The translations under genes and the position numbers were made by a program. Shown piece after piece: positions 1 to 11,344 of a stretch of 64,000 nucleotides of DNA. Each line of letters starts with the position of its first letter. Within the stretch, counting starts at the first letter, position 1. The stretch is from Vigna angularis (taxonomy: Eukaryota > Streptophyta > Magnoliopsida > Fabales > Fabaceae). Where the stretch lies: positions 34,824,001 to 34,888,000 of the forward strand of contig NC_068975.1 of the NCBI RefSeq assembly GCF_016808095.1, written 5' to 3'. The notes under the pieces were generated by a model. It made no database searches. It was not told where the DNA came from and saw nothing but the letters and a program-made list of their open reading frames with translations.

Positions 1-2046
1 GATCATTTATGTAATATACACTGAATGACAAAGAAAAGAAGAGAATTCACCTTCCAGGGGTTTCCCTTTCAAATAGTTTGGCCTTTTATAATTGAGCTGC
101 TACTTAGTTCCCTTAAATGTTACCAATTCGAAATAAAAGCTCTTCTAATCTGTCTATTATTTGAGCTAACTAAATATCCTCACAATGCTAACCAAAATCA
201 ATTTTTTTAGCTACTCTTAACGATGTGTCTATTTTTTTTTGACTACTACAACTACTTTGGCTAATCTGTCTTTTATTCTTCTACCATATTTTGTACTAAG
301 GGTTGAAATTGGGATTCCACCCTGTTTGAGAACTTTTTTTGTCCATCTTACGTAATTTTGCAAATTGAGTTTTGATAATCCCCTTGTTATCATCTGCCTG
401 TTCATCTTCTACTATTACCTAGATTGTAACCATCATACTTCTTTTTCGGGCATTTGTGTGTGGGATCAAATGTCTGTTCACATTGAAAAAATCTACCTTC
501 TCTTTTGATATTATTGATATTGAAGCTTTTGAGTTCCTGTGTTTCTCTTGGGAATGTGCTAGCGGTGGGGCGGTGGACCTTTTTTTCTGACAAATTTGAT
601 GTTCTTTGTCCTTCTACACCCCTGTCTGAATTGTGTGTTGGTATGAAGGTACTCCTGACAGGGGCCAATGATGCTTGTATTTGTATAGGTTTGGATAATC
701 CCATGGGGCTGCACAGATGTGCTTTCTTTCAATTCTAATGCTTTCTTTATTCATTCATTCTGTGATTGCTGAGGTCCTTCAATATTGTCGTTGTTCTTTT
801 TTATATTACCTCATTTGACTCCATATAGCATGACTACATTATTCTTGTTGGTTGTCTTTCTCAGAAACTCCACTGAGCTATCTAATGCATATTTGTTCCA
901 TCTCTTCCTCAGTAAGAGTTCTGTACGCAGCCAGGTCAATTGTTGTTTACTGAAAACAATTTTATTATTTCAAGGAAAGTAATACTGGAACAGAAAATAG
1001 TGAAAATGGAATGAACATTTCCATGTAGATTGAATGACAAACTGAAAAAAGGAGATAACTCCGAAAGTCTGCCACTGACAAAGGCTTTCCTTTTTATAAC
1101 TGAGTCGCCAGTTCCTCAATGTGAATATTTCTCTCCGTGAAGCCTCCTCTACAACCTCTAACTGTTTATATGCTAATCCCTTGTCCCTTCAACCCCAACC
1201 ACCCAGCTAGGCCTGTAACTACAGCTAATTAGTCTCATCTTTAATTCTTCTGTCTTGAATCTTATTAAGTTGGGTAACAATTTTTTCCCATTATAAAGGA
1301 GTGGACAGGCCTGTTATCATTTACTTATAATGCTAAACAGAATCATTTGTTTTCTGTTGGCAGCATATTATGTGCAAATAGAAATCAGGATATTTGATTT
1401 CTACTCTCTGCTTTTGTTGAGAGAATAAACCGGGTTGTATTATTTTGAGAAGTTTTAATCACTTCAAACTCAAAAGCCACTTGTGCACATCTCCTTGCTA
1501 AACTCTTGTGTGCTGCAGCTTCTCATTGTTGGATTAATTTCAAAGGATTTATTGGAATCCTGGCAGGGTTTATTCTAGCTTGCAATTAGAACCTTGAAAT
1601 AAATATGCATGGTGTTACATAGTATCAGTTGTGTGGTTTCTGTTCCAAATAGAATATTTCTTATAAGGTGGCTAAAGTTGTTTTTGGCTATATAATCCCT
1701 TTCATTATTAGTTTATATATATTTTTTAATCCCTTGGTAAGAAAATTCTCTTCTTTTCTGTCAATGTATCACTCGATCAAATTAGATTTGACCTTCCTTG
1801 TGGGCCTGTGACAGATGCTTAGACTTATTTTCTTCTTTTTTATTGGCAAGCATCATGTGGTGCTTGTCAAGCACCATATGATACTGCGTTCAAATTTTAA
1901 AAAAATGAATTCTGCTTTTTGATCTTTGACTAATCTAACACGACTAAAATTCTTACACTATATATTTGCAACGGGCTTACTTTTTCCCTGTTTGGGTTGT
2001 GGGTTAATATTGTATGTTGTGGTTCTAATTTATTGGCTTCGAGCAG
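1..2046. other. Upstream intron sequence of the GBP-like gene
   Basis: No exon could be supported here. The first recognisable exon of the coiled-coil gene starts at 2047 after an AG, with its frame already open, so this stretch is most likely intronic, with the GTPase-encoding exons lying left of the window. The sequence is T-rich on the + strand, as plant introns are. The one thing of note is an antisense gag-like relic at 402-704. Short open frames on the + strand (for example 505-738) show no similarity to the GBP family. Confidence 0.5.
402..704 (-). pseudogene. Relic of a Ty3/gypsy-type gag zinc knuckle
   Basis: An open frame of 100 codons on the minus strand ends in a segment reading REGRFFQCEQTFDPTHKC, followed by PKKK. 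This matches the spacing of the plant Ty3/gypsy gag knuckle (C-x2-C ... PTHRC followed by basic residues), including the usual Lys/Arg-rich lead-in and a Pro/Thr-rich linker with HRPT before it. The first Cys of the knuckle is Phe here, so zinc binding would be lost. No protease or reverse transcriptase follows. It lies antisense within what should be an intron of the GBP-like gene. The call rests on one motif; a chance match cannot be excluded. Confidence 0.35.
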
Positions 2047-5000
2047 GATTTTAAACGGAATGCATATATAGAAGCTGATCTACAATGCTCTAATGCCATT
2101 CAGTCTATGGAAAAGAGGCTGAGGGCGGCTTGTAATTCATCTGATGCAAAGATAGATAATGTTGCAAAGGTAATTGTTGTTTAGCTAACTGCAAATATTT
2201 ATTAATCTAGTTTTAGTGCTCTGTTTGTTGGTTCCAGTTTAGTGATTTCTTTTGGTTTTAATTTGGAGACATCTTATGAGCATTGTTGAATATATTTAGG
2301 CTGCATATTAGCTTTATGCATGATGGCTTTGAGAAGGTGGGATAGTGAATATCTAAAATTTATTTCTTCTGAGTTTCTTCCACCTCATCTTTCTGTATCA
2401 CTTAAATGTGCTATATATATGAATTAGGATATTTGTTTCTGGTTTCTAGATGAGTTCTTTTTCTTTTTTTTTTGGTTTGACTTTGTTGGTGTACAACGGT
2501 TGCTTATAAGCCACCAATAAGGAGCTGTACATGAAACATACTTTTAGCAAGTTAGAAGTCTTGTGAACAGATAAGCAGGTTTTCTTTCAATTAAACACAG
2601 CATATTCGGATTTGATTTTTGTGGGTAAATATTCATATTTTCTTTCAAAAGCTCTCCTATGAAGCTGGAATAAAATTTATTATTTCTCTAAAGCAAGGTA
2701 AACTAAACATGATTTGTATCAATTGTGATAACATATTGGAAGCACAACTTTTATTAATTATATTACAGCATAGAAGATAAAACCAACTTTACATAGTGCT
2801 GTACTGCTATTTTCTTCTGTACTTCACTATATTTCGGACATGTATTTTGAAACAATTTTTTGAAGGAGGCAATTATTCTAGATCGAATGGAAAAGCTTGA
2901 GTGAAAATGAACTCTGCCTCAGGATAGTTATAATAACATGATGCTTACAAACTAGTAAATTCACAATGCAATTTACAAGATTAGAATAATTAATTCTAAC
3001 TCTACTTCCTAAGTCACAATATACTCGGGCTAATTTGGTAAGTGCAACAGTTATTATTGTGCAATTTCAAATGCTCAACCCTTCCTTCTTCTCTATGATA
3101 TCTGTTGAGGTTTAACCAAAATCGTTTTGGTGGTGCTGCCACTGCTTTGATCACATTGTTGATTATGAACTTATTAGTGACATGGTTATAAAATTAGCAC
3201 ATCCTTTGCACCACCAGTGTGTCCCCCATATAGAAACCTTAAATGAGAAAAGGGAAACAAACATATGACGGTACTTTGTAAAATTGCTTTTCCCATAATA
3301 TTTGCTTTCAGGATGCATTTTTATATGCTTGGTTTTTGTCTTGTCCAAATCGAGTGGTTCACTTTGCAGTGAATGTGCAAAATCAATGGGATTCTTATAA
3401 GATTCATGTAGATATATAAGAAGTCATGAAGTAGTTAGTTTCTTAGATTTTCTAATCATTGGCTGTAACTCTACACTATTCTCCACTTCTCTGTTACGTG
3501 CACTCCCCCCTCACTATAGAGAGTTGAAATCCATGTGGTTCAAAATTGTTGTCAACCTGCGTAAAATGTTTTCGTGTACACATCTTTTAGATTTCTTGAT
3601 GTGAATGCTCTTTCATTTTTTAAGTTAAATACTTCATTGCTTCTGCTCTCATGAAAACAGAAACAGTTATCAAGTGACGTATTCATTCTTTTGGCCTATC
3701 AGCTTTTTTCATGAAAAGAAAACAACTATTTAGCTGTAGACGATGTGTTCATTTATTTAAGGTTATCATTTTTCTCTTCAATTGGTGTATAATGCAGCAC
3801 AAATGTAATCTCTCACCTGACGGTTTGCAATTGCAATTCAAGGCAATTCATTTTATGTAATATGGCGATCCTAAAGTAGAAATTTGAAAAGAACTTATTG
3901 AAATGTCAAATTGACTTGATTATTTATCTCTTTTTGCAGGTTTTTGATGCTCTTTTATGTGAATATGAAAAATCCATTCAAGCTCCAGGGAAGTGGCAAA
4001 AACTTGCAGTCTTCTTACATCAAAGGTTTGTCTGCAGAGGCTTTTTTAAATTGTTCCTTAAAATTGACTTTTAATAATTTACTTGTTGGTGGCACTAGTT
4101 TTGAAGGCCCCGTACTGGACCTGACCAGGAGATTAATAGATAAAGTTGAATCTGACAAGAGTTCTCTCAGTTTAAACTGTCGACTGATTGAAAATAAGAT
4201 GACCCTGCTTTATAAGCGGCTGGAAACCAGTGAAAATGAAAAGTCTGAGTATATTAAACGCTATGAGGATGCCATCAATGATAAGAAGGAACTAACCGAT
4301 CAATATATGAATAGCATAACTGATTTGCGGGCAAGCTGTTGCTCGCTGGATGAGAGATATTCTAGCTTATCAAAAACGTTGGATTCTACCAAGCAAGGAT
4401 CCATAGACTGGAAAAGAAAATATGAACAAGTTTTATCTAGACAGAAATCTGAGGAGGACCAAGCTAGTTCTGAAATAGATGCTCTCAAGTCACATAGCAG
4501 TGCTGCTGAAACAAGGTTGGCTGCAGCGAGGGAGCAATCTCAGTCTGCTCAAGAGGAGGCTGCAGAGTGGAAGCGGAAGTATGACATTGCTGTTAGAGAA
4601 GTAAAAGCTGCTCTAGAGAAGGCAGCAATTGTGCAGGATTACACAAATAATCAAACACAATTGAGGGAAGATGCTTTAAGAGAAGAGTTTTCTTGCACTT
4701 TGGTTGAAAAGGTAAGCTAAGCTCTCTGATGTCCTCACTTCACTTCTGTAAATCTCTGGTTACCTGGAATTGCTATGTAGCATAAAGTTCACAGTGAAAC
4801 ATTACCTTATCAATGTTGTATGTGATGAATGGGATGGAGAATGAACTTCTTATTCATATCTCCTTCATTTATACAGGAAGATAGACTAAAGGAGAAAACT
4901 GCTAAAATTGAGCACGCGGAGCGTTGTTTAACAACTTTGAAGTTGGAATTGAAGGTAAGGTTTATGCCCGTTTAGTTAATTCAAAAAAACTGTTCTATAA

Positions 5001-6383
5001 ACTATTCTCCTTTCACATCCGTCTTCATAACATTTATCTTATGTATGTTTATTGACGAATTACATTATTTATTTAATAGTCCGACCTTCCCTTTTACATT
5101 CCTATTAACGCAAAATAAAACAAAAAACGAAAAGATTGTTGGAGTTGATAGTTTCTGTGAACTCTGTGCCACGGTTAGTATTTTAACCGAGTATCACTTA
5201 ATTTAAACAACGATGTACAACAGAGAATCATTTTTGAAACATGAATACAATTTGTATGCTTTTGTAATCGACTTTTGTTTTGTCCATTGAACACAAGTTG
5301 ACCTTATGGGTCTAAATACCATGTCTGACCTAGAAATGTGTGCAGGCTGCAGAGTCAAAAATAAGAAACTATGAATCAGAAATATCGCCACAGAGGCTTG
5401 AAATTATTAAGTTGACTGAGAGATTGAAAGCTGAAAATGCGAGGGCTCTGTCATATGAGAAGGATATGATGGTAATGCAACAGGGGATTAGCCATCTAAA
5501 GGAGAAGTACAAATCTGAGTGCAAAACATTTGAGGAAGTCAAGGAAATTTGTCAAAATGCTGAAAAAGAAGCTGTAAGGGTTACTGAAGTAGCTGACAAA
5601 GCTCGGGCCGAAGCTGCCTTGGCTCAGAAGGAGAAGAGCGAGATGCAAAGGCTTGCAATGGAGAGACTCACACATATAGAAAGAGCTAAGAGGAAAATTG
5701 AAAATTTGGAGAGGGAGAAAGGTAATTTGGAAAATGAATTGCGAAGAGTGGGGGATTCAGAGAGAGATGCACTTCTTAGGGTTTCAACACTAGAGGAAAA
5801 GGTGGAACAGAGAGAAAAGGATATAGATTTACTGTTGGAGAAAGATGGAACACACAGACGAAATAGTACACAAATTCTTGATCAACTCTTGGAAACAGAA
5901 CGTGAAGCATGTGCTCAGGCAATTAGCAGGGCTGATTCTCTCTCTCTCCAGTTACAGTCCGCACAAGTAAAAATTGATTCTATGCATCAAGAACTGACCA
6001 AGTTTCGACTGAATGAAACAATACTGGACAGTGAACTAAAAACTGCCTCTCGTGGAAAGCGTTTGAGGGTAGATGATGATGTGGATGCAGAATCTGTTCA
6101 GGACATGGATTCCAGCCCTAGAATTTTAAGGGGGACTAAGAGATCTAAGACTACATCTAATCCGCCTAAGTTTACAAGTCCGGAAGATATTGGTTCCATT
6201 GGGGGTGATGAAGACATCCAGAGTCAGCATAGTAACGTGGATGATTATAAGAAATTTACTGTCCAGAAGCTCAGACAAGAGCTGACAAAAAATAACTACG
6301 GTGATCAGCTGCTTGAGTTGAGGAATCCCAACAAGAAAGCTGTCCTTACCCTGTACGAGAAATGTGTTCTTCAAAAGTCATAG
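2047..6383 (+). CDS. GBPL3: Guanylate-binding-like protein, C-terminal part (5' incomplete)
   Basis: Five exons join in frame: 2047-2169, 3940-4025, 4099-4711, 4877-4954 and 5346-6383, giving 645 residues ending in a TAG stop. The first exon opens with DFKRNAYIEADLQCSNAIQ, the middle part of the family's helical domain; the N-terminal GTPase domain is not in the window. The rest is nearly all long coiled coil (rich in Glu, Lys, Arg, Ala and Gln). A basic nuclear-localisation-like stretch (RGTKRSKTT) follows, then a conserved tail, FTVQKLRQELTKNNYGDQLL, that resembles a small helical DNA/RNA-binding module. Plant GBPL proteins are large dynamin-like GTPases; Arabidopsis GBPL3 forms nuclear condensates in immunity and associates with the nuclear periphery. 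Assignment to GBPL3 is by remembered similarity. Intron 1 (2170-3939) is long. Intron 2 (4026-4098) is only 73 bp and is easily misread as coding. Confidence 0.9.
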
Positions 6384-7217
6384 CTTTTCTTAAAGAACTT
6401 GTTGCTACAACGAATATGTGTCCGACATCAGTATAGGCGTCTAGCATAGTTGTGGGCCATATATCTATGCCATGGTGGTTCGCATGTCTACGAGAGATGT
6501 TTAGTTTGCTTGCTAACAATGACAACCCGTTGGCGAAAGGTACGAGGGTCTGATCTCTCATTGTTAAATTAAATGCTCAAGTTAGCTGTATTGAATAGAT
6601 ATTGTATAATAGTAGTATTCGGTGTTTATTTGTAAGCCAACACCACTAACAGTGGATATTATTAGATTAGTTATAAAACATATATTTAGATTGGCCTTTT
6701 AGTTTGATAAATGTTTTCTACTAACAGTCGTATGCTTGATTTGTCGAATGCAGTAATTTACAGTAGTTTCAAATCAAATATATAGTCTGGTTGGTTTTTC
6801 GTTCTAACTGTGAAAACGCATGTAAAAGACTCCAAAACTAAGCTATTTCATATTGTTTCTTGCTTGATGTCTGGATTAGATGTAATTTTTGATATATATG
6901 CAACGCAATACCACTTTGATTGTACATCCCTTTTATTCTTGAACAACGGATTAAAAAGATTTAGAATATATTTGTAGTATCCAATTCGTTAACTGGTTTC
7001 AGTTTAGTTTCTTAAATTTATAAAAGTTCGTTTTAGATTTTTAATATTTCTCTAAATAAATGGTTTTTGGGATCTTTTTTGAGGGAACAAATTGGTGTTT
7101 TCATCCAATTTGTTATATTAATTTTCTTAATTCTGGTTGATCTAATAATGTCTTATTTACTGAGATATATCTTTCATGTTCGGTGATGATCAAATTGATG
7201 TGCTAAATTATTAAGGA
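6384..7217. other. 3' flank of the GBP-like gene
   Basis: This holds the 3' untranslated region and terminator area of the GBP-like gene (T-rich, several AATAAA-like signals) and then AT-rich intergenic DNA. No second gene is visible. Confidence 0.5.
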
Positions 7218-7512
7218 TTTGTTTATTTGAATGAATTTGAGGGAGACTCATTGAATGGATTTGAGAAGATTTGAAAATAATTTTTTTTATTGTTTATTTG
7301 TGTGAGATTTAGAGGTAGGTGAGAGTGGATTTGGAAGTAAAATTTTTTAATCTGTGACATTAATCAAATCCTACACTAATTCTCACAAACTTGTTTCCAA
7401 ATTCACTCTCATTTACTTCCAAATTCACTCAAATAAACGATAAAAAAATTTATCTTCAAATCTTCTCAAATTCACTCAATTACTCTTCCTCAAATCCATT
7501 CAGGTGAACAAA
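7218..7512. mobile_element. Foldback MITE
   Basis: The two halves of this 295-bp block are imperfect reverse complements: TTTGTTTATTTGAATGAATT at the left pairs with a copy running inwards from position 7512 (TTTGTTCACCTGAATGGATT on the opposite strand). The similarity runs through repeated GAATTTGAG and GATTTGAGAAGATTTGAA motifs to a centre near 7365. There is no coding capacity. Flanks are similar (TTAAGGA at the left, TAAAGGA at the right), but the target duplication is not exact, so I leave the superfamily open. Confidence 0.75.
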
Positions 7513-10500
7513 GGGTAAAGGATTAAACTTTCCTTTTAAATATTTGGATGGCGTGAGAGTATTAAACCATCATTTGGACAATTATATAAAGGTGTAAATA
7601 CTATCATTTTATTGAACTATAATCTAGAAGAAAGATTAATACGAAATAGTTGGTAAGAGTCAAAATACTCATTAAAAGCAAAATGGCAAGAGTCAATATT
7701 TTTAGAAAAAAAAACTAATTATGATCAATATAGTTTGTTTTGGCAAAGATGAAATGTTTTTTATTCTTATGGTAAAATTAATTTTTGACATGGTACTCAA
7801 ATTATATTTTATCAAGATAATAAAATCAACTCAACTACTCAATATACTTGTATTATTTTTAAATTAAAACATGGTTATCATAGATTACTCGTTTTGAATT
7901 AATTGTTTTACAAAAGCATTAATTAGCTTTTAATTATAAATTTCCCAATAAAATAATCAACTTTTAATTAATTTATATTAATAAATACTATGATCTATCA
8001 TAAGAAGGTCTAAATAAAAAATATATATATAAGTAATAATGAATTGTTTTGAGTTGTTTAAAACTTTGTCGATTAAAATTGAGTATGAGTTTCTAGGGTG
8101 ACTACTTTGTATGAACATCGAAATTTCTTAGTAGAACATCTTTCAAAATCATTTTTCCATTATTATATTTTGTTTTTTTATTAAATTTTTATTATATTAA
8201 TACAAAACTATTTTGCTTGCATTATACTCGTGGTTACTCAGAAGCTGAATCGCAACGAAAAGGTTCACAAAAACAGCAATGGCAAAGAATGAGGGCAAAG
8301 ACTAATTATAATATTGAAAAAAAATTACGTATGCAAATGCTGAATATAAGAAAGGTTTTTATTTTTGGAAAAGCAAAAACGTTTGGTCTTAATAACTTAT
8401 AATCAACCTACTTTCCAAAAATAAAATAGACAGCTAATGACAACCCAATAACAAAACCAAATCAGGGCATGTTTTGTAGCAATCTAAGTTTGATTATTGA
8501 GTAAACATCCAACTTAAGAAAGAGAAATTATATTTCTACAAGCAACAAATAATTAGAAATAGATTAATATCACATTGAAAAAACATTATGTAAAATTATT
8601 TTATACCTGGTATAATTTATTAAGAAAATTTTGTTACATATAACTTCATAACTTTAAGAAATTTTAAATATATTAAATTTTAAAAAATTGTAGAAAAATA
8701 TTATACTTCTCAATTTTTAATTTTCTTACTTTAATATATATTTCTTTTATCTCGAAATACAAAAAATATTACTTCAATTCTGAAGACATCAATTAACAAT
8801 AATCAGGATAAACTTTAACCAAAAAACTTTTAAAAAATTATCCTATGTCAAATGACACCTACACATTATTTGAACTTAGTTATATTAGTATTAAAATTGA
8901 GATTTTTTTTATGTAACTAGGATAAATTTGCAAAAATAAACAAATTTTAAAAAAGTTAAAATACTTATTTGGACTAAGTCGTGTGGTTGACATACCAACA
9001 CTTCAAAAACAAAACCTTGACAAAAATATTTGTAATTGTAAATTTGTTACCGATAGCTTATAAATGGATTATGTATTATATTATTCGTATAACATATATC
9101 TATTATTTTAAAAAAATTAAAATAAAATAAAATTTATATTTAATTAAGTTAAACTTAATTAAAATTAAAATTAATTTATATTTTTTAGGTTACATTTAAT
9201 TAAAATTAAATTATTTTTACAAAGTTTTAATTTTTTTATAAAATATAAATTATTTTCTAAATCTTCCCCGTTCAAACATAAGACAAATGAAAACTTTTCC
9301 CATGAATGTTTTTCTTTTGGTATTTTGTTTGCACATAATTTTGTAATTTCCTTTCTTCTGAATACAGAATACTTAGAATAGATGAGTTTTGCTGTAAAAA
9401 AAAAATGCATAAGATGTACCGTTTCCAATTTCTGTCGTTAAAAGAGTACATCCTACGTCTTATCTTTTGTGTAACTCATTGGTAATTGACCTTAGTCAAT
9501 AAGTCAGCGCACAATGATTTTATATTATAACTAAACAATTTGTATTATCAATAAATATATATTAATTTTGAAATCATATCATTTTAAAAATAAAAATAAA
9601 ATATATATGTTTTAATTTTATTTTATTAGATAATTAAATAATTAAAAATTACAAAAAAATTAAAAAAAAGAATAAAAAATAGTATAAAAAATTTACTACT
9701 TTAAATGTAAATTATTTTATTTAACTTTTTTATACTCGTTTAATGTTTAAAGATGAAATTAAAAATATCAAATGATTTAAAAATTAACTTTTGAAACATT
9801 TATCAATTAAACAAATAAATAATAAGATAAATTTACTAGTATTTTTATTTTATATTATAATAAATAATTTTCCTACACAAATGACAGTAAAAATAAATAT
9901 AAATAAAAAATATCAAATGATTAAAAAACTAATTTTTGAAACACTTAAAAACAAAATAAAATAAATTTGTTAATATTTTATTTTCTTCTATTGTAATATA
10001 ATAGATGTAACTTTCTTATTATTAAGTCCATTTAATACAACTATGTAGAATATATATTTTTTACAATAAATGAGATAAGTAAATTTTTTATAAATTAAAA
10101 ATATTTATAAACATCCAAAAAAATGTTCATGATTGACATAAACATATTGAATATGAATTATTATAAGCATATTTTTAGCCTATTTTTAGAATGATGAAAT
10201 TGAATATAAATTTGTTTTATCGAACGCATTTTAAAGAGTTAAATAACATTTGGTCCAAAAATCATTTAAAAAAACTACGGCATCCTGCCTCGTATTTTCT
10301 AGATTATTTAATATTGTATAAGTTACCCTCAATGAAAATATGTTCCTATTTTATAGGGAAGGAATTATGTATAATTTCCATATCCATTCTTTTGACTCGA
10401 AATTAGTTTAAAATAGTTACTTACACAAACCACATGTATCTAATATGTTATCTTTACTATATAAATTTAACAACATAAGAAAATAAATTATTTATTTTGT

Positions 10501-11344
10501 GAATAGAAAAAGAATATATTGATAATTGAGGTCAATCCATAAATAAACTGCATGTAATTATATACATAGAGATAAAGATATAGATAGATAAAAAGTACTA
10601 AATTTAAGGTAACAGAGAGTTGTAAAAAGTCTTTCATGATAAACTCATGGAACAAGTAACAACGAATCTACGACTTTGAGATTATTTCATCATCCCATTA
10701 AAAGAAAAAGAAGGTTCTATTGCATAAACTTCCCAGAAAAGTTGCTCAGATGTATTGTATATCATTGAAACATCTCACCAATTTATTTAGGATTGAGGGG
10801 TGAGAACTCGATTATGGACAAAAATGAAATATATAAATACATGAGATAGTTCTCTTAAGTAGTCAAAACTCAATAACTTGTCAAAACAATTTAAGATTGA
10901 ATTGAAAGTTTATAAAAATAAAACCCACAGATATTAAAGTCTTATGTTTTATGTGTGATTTATAATAGTAGACAAATTAAGTTTTAATATTTTATGTTAA
11001 AAATGATGTCAAATCTTTTATATAAACAACTCATATTTTAGAGTTACATAATCTCCAATGTATTTCGGTAAAAATATTGTAACAAATCCTGCTACTACAT
11101 CATAGTATCTATAAACACATTCTAGGAAAGTACGTGTTCCCTAAAGTTAAAAATCAAACTAGAGTAGTCCAAATACATATATATACCTAGCCTGGCTCTA
11201 AACTTCTACTCCATATGTATCTCAACAAGGAAGCCAACTTACTAGTCCAACTCTGTAATTTCTTCATCCTATAACTGGTCATATAATAAATACTATAACT
11301 AAATTAGAATGGAAAACCCTATATCAAGCACTTCTACTCTTTAC
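7513..11344. other. AT-rich intergenic DNA
   Basis: About 3.8 kb of very AT-rich sequence lies between the MITE and the NAC gene. Simple A/T repeats dominate around 9100-9230 and 9540-10000. The only open frames are short and of A/T-driven composition (for example 8217-8402 and 10191-10406), with no recognisable domain. The last few hundred bases contain the 3' untranslated region of the minus-strand NAC gene. Confidence 0.6.
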
